From CAINFV01 sp964409235 (GTDB taxonomy: Bacteria > Chlamydiota > Chlamydiia > Chlamydiales > FEN-1388), in the NCBI GenBank assembly GCA_964409235.1, contig CAYPCN010000010.1, positions 1-45,097 of the forward strand: 45,097 nt of DNA, written 5' to 3'. Position numbers and translations under genes: made by a program. The number at the start of each line of letters is the position of its first letter. Within the stretch, counting starts at the first letter, position 1. Under the pieces are notes generated by a model. The model saw only the letters and a program-made list of their open reading frames with translations, did not search any database and was not told the DNA's origin. Positions 16,996 to 27,600 of the stretch are shown here, in pieces.

Positions 16996-17901
16996 ATGAT
17001 TGGCCGGAATGATGACTGTTGGTGCGGCAGCGGTAAAAAGTGGAAAAAATGCCATTTCCCTCACCTAGCAGGGGGAGGGGAGTCGTTTGCCGATCTCTCG
17101 AGGCGCTATGCCAAACGGTGGGGAATTATTCTCAAAACCCCTCAACAGATCACTGGGATACGGCGAGCCAACCATTTGGCAGCCCGTATTCTTGATGAGA
17201 TAGCGTCCTTAGCGAAAGAGGGGGTGACGACCAATGACCTCAACAACGCTGCTCATACAAAAATCCTCGCTGCTGGCGCGACTCCAGCTTCCCTCGGCTA
17301 TGGCAAGCCTCCGTTCCCAAAGAGCATCTGCACGTCGGTCAATGACGTCATTTGCCACGGTATTCCCAATGATATCCCCCTCCGCCGCGGTGACATTCTG
17401 AATCTTGATAATGCGGTCATTCTCGAGGGGTATTTCGGCGATTGCAGTAAGATGGTGGCAATCGGTCCAGTGTCAGCGGATAAAAAGCTTGTGTTCGACA
17501 CGTCCCTCACGGCGTTGAAAGCGGCAGCAGCTATCCTCAAACCCGGTGCGCTGATCTGCGATATAGGAGATGCGATCTGTGATGTAGCCGAGCGAGCAGG
17601 GTGCAGTGTTGTCACGCAATTTGTGGGCCATGGAGTCGGCGTGCGCTACCATGAGCCTCCGCACGTCCCGCACTGCAGGAATGATATACGTATCCCTCTT
17701 GTCTCTGGCATGACATTCACCATAGAGCCGATGATCAATTATGGCAGCCTTGATATGAGGATCGACCCGGTGGATCAATGGACGGTCAGAACCGCTGATG
17801 GTTTGCCGTCAGCGCAGTGGGAGCACGCCTTCCTCATCACGAAGGATGGCGTCGAGATCTTGACGCCGTGGACAGAGACTTCTTGTGAAGTCGAAACGTG
17901 A
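16996..17901 (+). CDS. map: methionine aminopeptidase with N-terminal SEC-C zinc motif
   Basis: This 301-aa enzyme removes the initiator Met from new proteins. Residues 4-20 form a SEC-C-type zinc motif (NDDCWCGSGKKWKKCHF), an extension also known from other chlamydial Map proteins. The type I catalytic domain follows. Metal-site regions are LDNAVILEGYFGDCSK (two Asp), GHGVGVRYHEPPHVPH (His), FTIEPMI (Glu) and QWEHAFLIT (Glu). A GGGGGAGG tract sits just 1 base before ATG 16996, unusually close. The last 65 bases overlap the convergent methyltransferase gene. Confidence 0.97.
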   Translation: MIGRNDDCWCGSGKKWKKCHFPHLAGGGESFADLSRRYAKRWGIILKTPQQITGIRRANHLAARILDEIASLAKEGVTTNDLNNAAHTKILAAGATPASLGYGKPPFPKSICTSVNDVICHGIPNDIPLRRGDILNLDNAVILEGYFGDCSKMVAIGPVSADKKLVFDTSLTALKAAAAILKPGALICDIGDAICDVAERAGCSVVTQFVGHGVGVRYHEPPHVPHCRNDIRIPLVSGMTFTIEPMINYGSLDMRIDPVDQWTVRTADGLPSAQWEHAFLITKDGVEILTPWTETSCEVET

Positions 17902-18646
17902 TGGCCATAAAAAGAGGAAATTCCTTCCTAGCTTTGTTTTCGGCTCGTGCAGCAGATCCAGTGCTGTGCTTTGGCGAGCACCACTCTTCAATAGTCTCAA
18001 TGGCAAACCCAGCGGCATGGCTCATTGCTGTGTATTCAGAAAGAGGAACGTGAAAAGACCATGTTGTTGACGATCCTTTTCCAGGATGGGTGACAATTGG
18101 AATACGTTGTGGCGTCATATACGAAAAGAGCTCTCGCGTCTGTGCTTTCGTTTTCTCATCGACACGCCATCGGCTCTGGCGAGGAATGCGGAAATATGGA
18201 TGGTTGATGACGAAGACAGCGCGTCCCTCGTCCTGAAGAGCGTTAGCAAGCTCTTCAAAAAGTACGGCCGGGTGTTCAATATTTTGTAGGACGAGCAGGC
18301 AGGCAGCATGGGAAAATGGGGGGAGGGTATGGAGAGGCCACGGGCGGCGCGTAAGATCAGCGTGGAGGAAAGAGTGGTGGCGAGAGGAGCGATACCGTTG
18401 AGCGGCGCCGAGCAATGGCTTGGCGATGTCAAGGCCTACATACTCAACGTCGTTAGGGATGACACGCGATAGGACGCCCTGGCCGCATCCCACGTCAAGG
18501 AGACGATCGCCAGCCTGGAGCGCGAGCTGGCGAAGTACGTTGGGAAGAATCACCTCGCGGTGGTAGTAATGGCCTTTCTCTCCAACGATTGAGTCATACC
18601 ACGCGCTGGCAGACTGCCATGATGTCGTTGGGTGTTCTTTTCTCAT
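17837..18646 (-). CDS. class I SAM-dependent methyltransferase
   Basis: This protein is 269 aa if started at ATG 18646 (MRKEHPTTSW); ATG 18667 is also possible. Motif I is LLDVGCGQGVLSRV, followed by VEYVGLDIAKPLL (motif II acidic residue), a post-II HADLTRRPWPL and a motif IV-like AACLLVLQNIEHP. The C-terminal third, with ETIEEWCSP, is typical of UbiE/MenG-like small-molecule methyltransferases. The substrate is unknown. The gene is divergent from the phosphohexomutase (about 100 bp apart) and overlaps map tail to tail by 65 bp, so its basic C-terminal tail (SLSTASRSRRHPS) is read from the opposite strand of map. Confidence 0.88.
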   Translation of the reverse strand: MRKEHPTTSWQSASAWYDSIVGEKGHYYHREVILPNVLRQLALQAGDRLLDVGCGQGVLSRVIPNDVEYVGLDIAKPLLGAAQRYRSSRHHSFLHADLTRRPWPLHTLPPFSHAACLLVLQNIEHPAVLFEELANALQDEGRAVFVINHPYFRIPRQSRWRVDEKTKAQTRELFSYMTPQRIPIVTHPGKGSSTTWSFHVPLSEYTAMSHAAGFAIETIEEWCSPKHSTGSAARAENKARKEFPLFMAITFRLHKKSLSTASRSRRHPS

Positions 18647-18745
18647 GATGATGCTCGCTTGTTGCATCGAGTATACACGGTTTTGGAAATACTGTTGCAC
18701 GAAACCGCTCTCATCGCTACACCTGTAGCTGACAGGAGGTGGGCA

Positions 18746-20497
18746 ATGCCAGAGATACCAGCAGCGATTTCTGAAGAAGCACGCAAGAACGTACAAGCAT
18801 GGCTCGAAGGTCCGTATGATCCTGACACAAAGAGGGCAATCATCGAGATGGGGGCTACAAATCCCGATGCTCTGGAAAATGCGTTTTATTCATACCTCTC
18901 CTTTGGCACCGGAGGGATGCGCGGGCTGATGGGGGTCGGCCCGAACCGGATGAATATTTACACCGTTCGGCAAACGACAAAAGGCTTGGCGAACTACCTA
19001 AAATTGCAGCCAGGTGCCAAAATGCTGCGCGTTGCCATCGGATTCGACTCCAGGAAAAACTCGCAGCTCTTCGCCCTCGAGGCAGCTCGTGTGCTGGCAG
19101 CGTCCTCTATCGAAGCGTTTCTATGTAAAGACCTGCGTCCAACGCCCATGGTCTCGTTTGCCTGCCGTGCTCTTGGCTGCCATGCTGCTATCATGATTAC
19201 CGCTTCGCATAATCCCGCAGAATACAACGGCTACAAAGTCTATTGGTCCGATGGCGGGCAGGTGTTGCCGCCTCATGATACCGGCATTATCAAAGAAGTA
19301 GAAGAGGTCCGGCGTGGAGGGCTCATCCCTGTCTCACCAGAGCAGGACCCGTACATTCACATCATTGGCAAGGAGATGGATGAAGAGTATCTTCAGGCTC
19401 TCCGCTCGCGCATCTTGTGGCCGGATGCGGATAAAAGCTCGCTGAAGGTGCTCTACTCATGCCTCCACGGCACCGGGGGGACAGTGGTCCCGCAAGCGCT
19501 TCGCCAAGCAGGGATTACGAATCTGTCGTTTGTCAAGGACCAGATGGCGCCTGACGGGGCATTTCCAACAACGCGATACCCAAATCCAGAGGTGGAAGAG
19601 GCGCTGCGGCTTGGCATAGAGATGATGATGGCAGAAGGTCTTGACCTCTTCCTCGCCACCGATCCAGATGCGGATCGGCTTGGGGTCGTCGTCAACCACA
19701 GGGGCACTGCCCATATTCTCACTGGCAATCAGATTGCGTCTATTGCGACGGAATGGATCTTCCGCCAGCAGACGGCGCGCGGCCTGATGCCTTCACGGCC
19801 CGTGGTGGTCAAGACAATAGTGACCACACCGCTCGTGAGAAAGATCGCCGAATCGTGGGGAGCCACATGCTATGATGTGTTGACGGGCTTTAAATACATA
19901 GCCCAGAAGATGAATGAGTGCGAACGCACGCCTGAGATGGGGCAGTTTGTTTTTGGTTGTGAAGAGTCGTATGGGTATTTATACGGCACACACGCTCGCG
20001 ATAAAGATGCCGTCATCAGCGCCTCTCTTCTCGCTGAGATTGCATGGCATCTGAAGACAGAAGGGAAGACGCTGGTGGATGCTCTCCATGACCTTTGGGA
20101 GAAATACGGCTATTTTGACGAGTCGCAAGTAACGTGTGCTTTTGGCGAGACAAAAGCAGGGCGTGATCGCATGGCTGCTGTGATGGCGGCACTAAGGTCG
20201 AACCCGCCGCAAGTCTTTAATGGCACGCCGACCGTAGCCTTTGAAGACCTCCTCGCCAATACCTTTCAGGGTGATCCGGTATATCGCGTCGGAGCGACGC
20301 TCCCTCAAGCTGATGTGCTCTTGTTTACGTTGAGCGATCTCTCGAAGGTGATCATCCGCCCATCTGGCACGGAGCCAAAGATCAAAGTCTACTGTATGGT
20401 GCCAGCTTCCCAAGGACATTCGTTAGAACAGGTGCAGCAAGCCACGCAGCAACGTGCAGAGAAGCTCAAGCTTTTCCTGAAGGGAATGCTCCAGTAA
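18746..20497 (+). CDS. phosphoglucomutase/phosphomannomutase family enzyme
   Basis: This 583-aa alpha-D-phosphohexomutase has all four signature regions: SFGTGGMRGLMG near the N terminus, the phosphoserine loop MITASHNPAEYNGYK, metal loop ATDPDADRLG, the sugar-binding CEESYGYL and the phosphate-binding RPSGTEPKIKVY. The length and the GTGGMRG opening match the long PGM2/phosphopentomutase-like bacterial subgroup. ATG 18746 is chosen because AGGAGGT lies 5 bases upstream; the frame is open further back to 18632. It interconverts hexose-1- and hexose-6-phosphates and could supply substrate for the UGPase-like enzyme at 39450. Confidence 0.96.
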   Translation: MPEIPAAISEEARKNVQAWLEGPYDPDTKRAIIEMGATNPDALENAFYSYLSFGTGGMRGLMGVGPNRMNIYTVRQTTKGLANYLKLQPGAKMLRVAIGFDSRKNSQLFALEAARVLAASSIEAFLCKDLRPTPMVSFACRALGCHAAIMITASHNPAEYNGYKVYWSDGGQVLPPHDTGIIKEVEEVRRGGLIPVSPEQDPYIHIIGKEMDEEYLQALRSRILWPDADKSSLKVLYSCLHGTGGTVVPQALRQAGITNLSFVKDQMAPDGAFPTTRYPNPEVEEALRLGIEMMMAEGLDLFLATDPDADRLGVVVNHRGTAHILTGNQIASIATEWIFRQQTARGLMPSRPVVVKTIVTTPLVRKIAESWGATCYDVLTGFKYIAQKMNECERTPEMGQFVFGCEESYGYLYGTHARDKDAVISASLLAEIAWHLKTEGKTLVDALHDLWEKYGYFDESQVTCAFGETKAGRDRMAAVMAALRSNPPQVFNGTPTVAFEDLLANTFQGDPVYRVGATLPQADVLLFTLSDLSKVIIRPSGTEPKIKVYCMVPASQGHSLEQVQQATQQRAEKLKLFLKGMLQ

Positions 20498-20588
20498 GCT
20501 AAAAGCTTTACACTTTTCCTCCTAGCCGCTACAAGAAAGATGCATGTTCACGATCCTATCCCAGCACGTTTGAGTATCGGAGGGTGTA

Positions 20589-21656
20589 ATGGAGCCTGTG
20601 CGTTCTGTAGAAGCAATGTCAGTAGCGCCTCCAATGCTTGTGTCTCGTGGTAAGCGTCTTCACCGCCTTATGAGAAAGCCACTCAAGCCTTTAAAGGGGG
20701 CAAAGGAGCTAGGAGGTGTTTTTCGGCAGGTTGCTGGAATTGCTGGCCTTTTCAAAACCCTTTCAAGGTCATTGCAGATCGCTATCAACGTTTCGAAGGG
20801 GCCCAACATCATTTTAGGGCTTGTCTCTGCTAAATATGCTGTCGATGATGTGAGGAAGATTATCGACAGAGGAAAGAGGCCTGCAGACCGCTTTAAAGCC
20901 TCTTTGCAGTTCATTACGCATTTAGACTCCGTTGTCAAAACCGTTGCGACCGTCTGTTCCATCCTTGCGGCAGCAGGCACTCTTACAAAAAAAGCCATTC
21001 AATGGGTTCCCATCTTCAACATGATAAGCTTTGCTGTGGGGTTTATTTCCCTAGGGCTGAGCGCACAATCTGTCCACAAAGGACGAAAGTTGGTCAATGC
21101 GTTCAACGCGTGTATGAGAGAGTTTCAAAACGCTGTGACGTCTGAAGCTAAAACTGCGGCCTTGGCAAAAGCGCTTGATGTCATTGAAAAAGAGGGTATA
21201 CAGCCTCTACGCAAGCAACTGATGATCTCAAAGAAAGGGGGCATTGAACTTACCAAACGCGTGGATGCCTTGCGAGAACACATTACCGCTGGGTGCGTCG
21301 TTGAGGCTGATGCGAAGTTTGTCGAGCTCTTAGCACGAAGGGCGAAGACCCAGCTGCGGTATAAGGCCGCGGATCTCTCCTGTACAGTGAGTGGTATGGT
21401 AGGAAGCTCCATCTTGTTAGCCCCTGTCCCAGTGGCTGCCCAGGTCACTGGCGCGGTCATCCTTGCGACGACGGGCCTGGTGTCGTTGGTGACGTGGGGT
21501 GGCCGGTATTTCTTTGTCAATAAAGATCCCTTTGATGAGCGCTCGAAAAATCGAGCCATGGCAATCCTCGATGAGTTGTCAAAGGCGCTGAACGCGGTGA
21601 GACAGCGGCTGCATACCTTTGCTCTCGGAAGAAGAGCGCTTCCAGCCCGTGTGTAA
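20589..21656 (+). CDS. protein of unknown function with paired hydrophobic regions
   Basis: This 355-aa protein is not recognised. ATG 20589 follows GGAGGG at 4 bases. The N terminus is basic, without a signal peptide. Hydrophobic stretches lie at about 114-131 and 138-160, and again at 266-302, split by a charged helical middle (about 165-260). Paired hydrophobic regions without a signal peptide are seen in chlamydial inclusion-membrane and other type III-secreted proteins, but here the pairs are spread out, so that link is only inference. Its stop lies 3 bases from the stop of the convergent kinase gene. Gene spacing and codon use look ordinary. Confidence 0.8.
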   Translation: MEPVRSVEAMSVAPPMLVSRGKRLHRLMRKPLKPLKGAKELGGVFRQVAGIAGLFKTLSRSLQIAINVSKGPNIILGLVSAKYAVDDVRKIIDRGKRPADRFKASLQFITHLDSVVKTVATVCSILAAAGTLTKKAIQWVPIFNMISFAVGFISLGLSAQSVHKGRKLVNAFNACMREFQNAVTSEAKTAALAKALDVIEKEGIQPLRKQLMISKKGGIELTKRVDALREHITAGCVVEADAKFVELLARRAKTQLRYKAADLSCTVSGMVGSSILLAPVPVAAQVTGAVILATTGLVSLVTWGGRYFFVNKDPFDERSKNRAMAILDELSKALNAVRQRLHTFALGRRALPARV

Positions 21657-21659
21657 CCC

Positions 21660-24600
21660 TCAGAGTTTCGGGCTATGGCATTCTCTCGTGAGAAGTTCAA
21701 TGGCTGTGGCAAAACTGTCATCGCCGCTTATATGGCGATAGAGCTGTAGTTGGCGAAGGACCATCTGCTGCTCGTAGTGAAAAGAGCGTTGCATCCACCC
21801 CTTGGGACGTAAGACGATCTTCCCGGTGATCACATGTGCGCCAAGAAGCCACGACCGTGGATATGGAGCGTCGAGGGCAAGATCAAAATGGCGGAGAGCT
21901 GCCTGTGCTCCTTTTGTCATGCAGAGCACGCATCCATAGACGAAAAACAGAGGGCTCGCTTCATTCTGCAATCGCTCAAGAGGGAAACGGCTGAGGAGTG
22001 TTTCAGCATCAGCCAGGCGGTTGGTCGATAACAACGACTCGACAGACAGGGCTGCCAGGTGTTCTTCTATTGCCGGCGCCCAGATAGCATCTCCTTTGAT
22101 GTCGTACAGAGCCATCGCTTCTTCAAAGTGCTGTTTTCGGACCGACTGTTCCATCAGCAAGAGGAGAACATGAGCTTCCAGTTCTCCAGGAGGTGCTTCG
22201 AGCAGGCACTGCCGTGCAGCGAACACCCTCTCTTCAGGGGCTTCGAGGAGGAGAAGGGCGAGGCAGCGAAAGAGATGCGTATACCGATCCTGCTCATCCG
22301 CACAGAGGAGCTGGCGCCACCGGGCGAGGCCATCGCGAAGCAGGTCATACTGCCCAAGCGTTACAAAGAGGAGAAGGCAATCGACGATATGTGTGATCGG
22401 AAGCACTGGTGTGGCGATGAGCTCTTCAAAGATCTCGCTGCCGACATAGGGCTTTTGCAGCCAAAAGGCCAGAAACAAACAGAAGCGAGCAAGGCGCTGA
22501 GGCGCCTCTCCGTCGTCAATCCTCGATAGGAAATAGGGAGGCACTTCCCAGTTGCGGTTGAGGCTGTCAAAGAGCTTCATAGAAGAAGGCTTGGCCACTA
22601 CCTCGGGAAGGAATCTGAGGACAAAACAGATAAAATGGTATGCAGCAACGCGGTGTTGTCGTGAACTCTCGTGCATTCTAAGAACAACATGCTCTACAAG
22701 CACGCGAAGAAGAGGGTGGTGTTTATATCGTCGAAAGGCGAGCTCAAAGCATTTTACTTCTTCTTCGAACTCTCCCGTTGTCTGATAGACAAGCGCTTTT
22801 CCAAGATATTCCAACGGAGCGCCCGGCGTATGGCGAAGTTTTTGGAATTCATGGCGAGCAAGGTCGAATACCACCTCTTTTTCTTTCGGTTCAAAAAGGC
22901 GCTTGCCCTGCTCGAGAAGGGTGATCCCTGCGCGAAATAGCGCATCTCGTCCTTCAGCTCGTCCACTAAACGAGGCGCCGATCCTTCGGTATTCTGCCAG
23001 TGCGCGGTCATACTGTTGACTTGCCAAGAAGGCGTCAGGCACTGACAGGCAGTTGACCATGATATTTTGACTGCCTATGCTGACCACCATAGACTCCACG
23101 TCGCAATCTGCATCTTGCGTCAACACCCCGACGTGCGTTCCAACGACGGGAATGTGGCTTGTATACACAAATTGCTGCACGGAGTTGATCGTCAGCGCTA
23201 TCGTCTGTCCTACTTTGTCGATGGTGATGCGGTATGACACGTTTGGGGACAGCGAGATATCCGGAGCTTCAAGGACGCAGGCTGACGACCGTAAGAGCAT
23301 TGTCGAACGCGAGGTGCCGTGAGAAGAGGCGAGCCAGAGCCAGTAGCCGTCGGTGAGGTTATGGCGTTGCACTGCACCCGGAACACCAAGAATAAAGCCG
23401 ATGCCCTTACTATGCTCTTTGAGCTGCGCAGAGACGTCGAGGCGAATGTTCTCCGAAAAGCTCTCCTTGGAGATCATCAGGCTGAACCAATCAGCGAGCT
23501 CAGAAGAGCGGGTGATGGCTGAATGCTCGGCGATGAGAATGTTTTCTTGGAATTCCCAGTCGTTTTTATCCTGCATTTTCAATGCTTTGGCTGGGTACCA
23601 CTCAGAACGGCCTTCGAGGAAGTTTTCGATGTGTGAGATCAGTTCATCGCAGCTGTCATATCGATTTTCTGGAGCGGGCTCGAGACATTTCTTCACAATC
23701 ACCGACAGCGCTTGTGGGACATCGCGATAGGGAGCCCGTACCTCTGGCGGCACAAATTCTTCGAGGTTCCAATTTTCGAGGAACGATTTCATGCTCTTCC
23801 TGGCAAACGGCATTTTGAGCGTGAGGATCTGATAGAGGATGACACCAAGAGCGTAGATGTCAGTATGCACTGAAGCACTTTTCCCCTGAGCTCTTTCAGG
23901 CGCCATATACGGCACCGTGCCAACGGGCTTGCCCATGCGTGTGAGGCGCCTGAGATACTCATCATGAGGCGTGCCTTCAAGGGCCGTTTCCTCTTCAGTC
24001 TCTTCGAGCAGCTTGGTCAACCCCCAATCGAGAATGATAACCTGTCCATACGTGCCAATAATGACGTTCTCTGGCTTCAGATCTCTGTGGAGCACTCCCC
24101 GGGAGTGCGCATAGGCTACAGCTTGAAGGACGTTTAAGTAGATGCGAATGAGGGTGAGGATAGAGGTCTTATGGTCGATGCTATCTTCGTCCTCCTCTTC
24201 TACCGCTGTCTGGAGGATTTGTTTCAGTGTTTGTCCGGCCACATACGGCATCGTATAATAGACAAGGTCATGCTCAATGTGAATGCTGTAGATGGGAATA
24301 ATACAGGGGTGAATAAGCTGGCTGGTAATGCGTGCTTCTCTGATAAATCTCTCGCGAAGCTGAGGGCTGTTCACAAAGTCAGGGCGAATTCGTTTCAACG
24401 CGACGCGGCGGCCGCACACAGTGTCAAACGCGAGGAAGACTTCTCCCATGCCTCCTCGGCCGATGCTCTTGAGCAACAGATAGCGGCCAATGGTGCCGAC
24501 AATCTCGTCTTGTTTTGGGGCGTGCTCCTTCAGAAGAATCGCCTCTTGGTCAATGGCAGCAGCGGCTTCTTCAGGACGTAGACGCGAGCCACAGTAAGCG

Positions 24601-24689
24601 CAAAATTGGAGAGGATGCTTCCCTTCGCGCGTTTCATCGCGTTTAAAGACGGCGTGACAAAACGCGCACCGTATCTCGATTGTCTTCAT
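21660..24689 (-). CDS. pknD: PknD-like Ser/Thr protein kinase with N-terminal zinc ribbon
   Basis: 1009 aa. Residues 8-33 carry two CxxC pairs (C8/C11, C30/C33), a likely zinc ribbon. The kinase domain (about 66-360) has GRGGMGEV, VALKRI (K99), HRDLKPEN (D203), DWG (221-223) in place of DFG, and APE (263-265). Residues about 380-540 look like a beta-sandwich (concanavalin/LamG-like), and the rest is TPR-like helices. PknD of Chlamydia has a related kinase-plus-long-tail layout of about 930 aa, so the name is by similarity of plan. No membrane segment is obvious. ATG 24689 overlaps the uvrA stop (ATGA), with GGGAGAGA 5 bases upstream. Confidence 0.92.
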   Translation of the reverse strand: MKTIEIRCAFCHAVFKRDETREGKHPLQFCAYCGSRLRPEEAAAAIDQEAILLKEHAPKQDEIVGTIGRYLLLKSIGRGGMGEVFLAFDTVCGRRVALKRIRPDFVNSPQLRERFIREARITSQLIHPCIIPIYSIHIEHDLVYYTMPYVAGQTLKQILQTAVEEEDEDSIDHKTSILTLIRIYLNVLQAVAYAHSRGVLHRDLKPENVIIGTYGQVIILDWGLTKLLEETEEETALEGTPHDEYLRRLTRMGKPVGTVPYMAPERAQGKSASVHTDIYALGVILYQILTLKMPFARKSMKSFLENWNLEEFVPPEVRAPYRDVPQALSVIVKKCLEPAPENRYDSCDELISHIENFLEGRSEWYPAKALKMQDKNDWEFQENILIAEHSAITRSSELADWFSLMISKESFSENIRLDVSAQLKEHSKGIGFILGVPGAVQRHNLTDGYWLWLASSHGTSRSTMLLRSSACVLEAPDISLSPNVSYRITIDKVGQTIALTINSVQQFVYTSHIPVVGTHVGVLTQDADCDVESMVVSIGSQNIMVNCLSVPDAFLASQQYDRALAEYRRIGASFSGRAEGRDALFRAGITLLEQGKRLFEPKEKEVVFDLARHEFQKLRHTPGAPLEYLGKALVYQTTGEFEEEVKCFELAFRRYKHHPLLRVLVEHVVLRMHESSRQHRVAAYHFICFVLRFLPEVVAKPSSMKLFDSLNRNWEVPPYFLSRIDDGEAPQRLARFCLFLAFWLQKPYVGSEIFEELIATPVLPITHIVDCLLLFVTLGQYDLLRDGLARWRQLLCADEQDRYTHLFRCLALLLLEAPEERVFAARQCLLEAPPGELEAHVLLLLMEQSVRKQHFEEAMALYDIKGDAIWAPAIEEHLAALSVESLLSTNRLADAETLLSRFPLERLQNEASPLFFVYGCVLCMTKGAQAALRHFDLALDAPYPRSWLLGAHVITGKIVLRPKGWMQRSFHYEQQMVLRQLQLYRHISGDDSFATAIELLTRECHSPKL

Positions 24690-27600
24690 CGTGGTCTCTC
24701 CCGCAAATATTTCCCTGTCGGAGTTCGAGCTTGCCGCGCTATATGCATTGGGGTGCCGCTTGCTATGACTTTGCCGCCGTTGGGACCGGCGCCAGGTCCT
24801 AGCTCTACAAGCCAATCGCACGCTGCGATGAGATCTATATTATGCTCTACGACGATTACTGTGTGCCCCTCTTCTTTACGACTGTGCAGCTGCGAGATCA
24901 ATCCTCTCACCTCGTTGATATGGAGTCCTATCGTTGGTTCATCCATGAGGTATAGCGTTGCCGCCGTTCGGCGCTGTGCCAGTTCGCGTGCGAGCTTAGC
25001 ACGTTGCGCTTCACCTGTTGATAGTGATGCTGTTTCGGCGCCAAGGCGGAGATCGCCAAGGCCCATGGCCATGAGACCATCAAGGTACCGTGTGATCTTT
25101 GGATGTCCTGCAAAGAGTGTTCGCGCCTCTTCGATCGGCAGCTGGAGAATCTGGCCGAAATTCTTCCCTTTGTACAACACTGACAGGCTTGATGGATTCA
25201 GCCTCAGCCCTCCGCACGCTTCGCATGGCACGCGGACTGACGGAAGAAAGTGCATGTCAACCCGCATGTCGCCAAGACCATGGCAGCGCGTGCACATGCC
25301 TCGTCGGTGGTACGCACTAAAGCGCGTCGCGTCGAGACCTTGGGCTCTTGCTGATGGGAGCGCCGCGAACAGCGCTCGCAGGTGGGGCGCCAGCCCCATA
25401 AAGGTCGAGAGATCAGAGCGTGAGGTATGAGCGATAGGTTTTTGATCGATCACCACATACTGGTCGAACTCGTCAAGGCCAGAGACAAAGGCTGAGGGCT
25501 TCCCGGCAAGTTCATCCATCAAGGCTGGTTGAAGAACATTGAAGAGCAGTGTCGATTTTCCGGAGCCACTCACGCCGACGATGCCGATGACGGCTTGTGT
25601 GGGCAGCGTGCATGCGACGTTCTCGAGGGTATGGCAGGTTGCGGAGCGAACGATGATCGATGGGGCAGAAATGGCGAGCGATGAGCCGTCGTTGAGGATA
25701 AAAGGCTCTGCGAAGGCGCTCATCGTAGGACTCGACAAGTGAGGAGGGGGGCTTCCTTCCGCTACAATCCTCCCCCCATGGCGTCCGCCGCGCGGCCCAA
25801 GTTCGAGAATATGATCTGCACGATGTATAAGCTGAGGGTCGTGTTCAATGACAGCAATAGTGTTGCCAAGAGCCTTCAGCCGATGGAGAACTGCAATAAG
25901 GCGCTCTGTGTCCTGTGGATGGAGACCTGCTGTCGGCTCTTCGAGAATGTAGAGCAGCTCCGAGAGTTGCGAGCCAATCTGCGAGATCAGGCGGATCCTT
26001 TGGGCTTCGCCGCTTGAGAGAGAGCTCGCGCACCGATCCAAGCTGAGGTATCCAATTCCTAATTCGTCGACGAGACCGAGGCGGTAGTCTAGTGCGTCGA
26101 ACACCCTCTGAAGAGGCTTTTCAAGAGGAGAGCGGGCAACGGCGTCTTTGAGAAATTGCCGTGCCTGCGACATGGGCATGTGGCAGATGTCGGCAATCGA
26201 AGCGCCGCAGATCGTTACATGACGAGCTAAAGCGTGTAAGCGCGTCCCTTGACAGGCGGAGCATGGCTGTGTTGTGGCTTCAACACCGCGTCCATGGCAT
26301 TGCGGGCACATTCCGTGCGATGTGTTGAACGCAAATGTCTGCGCTGTGATTTCTGGGTATGATTCTCCTGTTTCGGCGACTGAAAATGCAAGGTTGAAGA
26401 GCCTCTCGCGATCCTCTTGGAGCACTACAAGTCGATTTCCACCGATACGAGCCGCCTCCGCAATGGACGCAACCAGCCGCTGTTTCTCCTCTGCGATTGG
26501 CCGAAGGCGGTCGATGATGACCTCTATCGATACTTTTCGCCCGGCACGGAATGGAGGAAGCTCTTCTTGAGAGGTGTCCACAATCCTGTTGTTGATTCGA
26601 AAGCGGCTATACCCAATCTTCTGAAAAGCAGCGATCTGCTGAGGGGCCGTTGCTGCCGATGCCCGTTGGCACGGGGCTACAATATAGACAGGGGAGGCAC
26701 TGCCCTCACGAAGGATCACGTCAGCCACATACTCTTTTGTCACCGGGCGGATTGGAGCTTTGGTTTTCGGACAGTGCGGAATTCCGCGTTGTGCCCAGAA
26801 GATTCGTAGGTACTCATAGATCTCCGTAAGCGTGCCGACGGTACTTCGAGGGTTCGAGGCCTGTTCTCGCTGTGTGATGGCAATGGCAGGGGGAAGGCCG
26901 TAGATGGCGTCAACACTAGGGCGTGGCATTTGTTTGATAAAATGCCGAGCATAGGGAGAGAGTGATTCTATATACTGCCGCTGGCCTTCAGCGAAGAGCG
27001 TTTCGACTGCTAACGAGCTTTTCCCAGCGCCAGATGGGCCAATGATGGCGATCAGCTGCTCCTTCGGCAAAGAGAGGGAGAGGTTTTTCAGTGTGTTCTG
27101 GCACGCCCCTACAATCTCTATACAGCCCTGCGTACGGTTCTGGCGCGGCGGTGGTGTTGGTGAATGAGGCTGAGGGGCAAGTGCGAGGCGCAGCGCTCGC
27201 CCTGTTGGTGTGTCCAACTGTGCAACCTCGCTCGGATGCCCGGCAGCAATAATCTTCCCTCCGTCTCTACCAGCTCCAGGCCCCATATCAATGAGGAAGT
27301 CAGCCGTTTTTACCAGGTCCATGTTGTGTTCAATGACAACGACAGTATCCCCACGGCCGACAAGGGCATGGAGCACGTCGACCAACCGCCTGATGTCGTG
27401 CATATGCAGGCCTGTCGTCGGCTCGTCGAGGAGGTAGAGCGTCTTTCCTGTCGCTGGCTTTCCTAATTCGCGGGCAATCTTCAGCCGTTGCGCCTCCCCT
27501 CCAGATAACGTTGTCGCGGGCTGCCCAAGGTGAAGATAGTCCAAGCCAACCTGGCAGAGGATTTCCAATATCGCCGATATTCGTGGGAAGGGCGCAAAGA

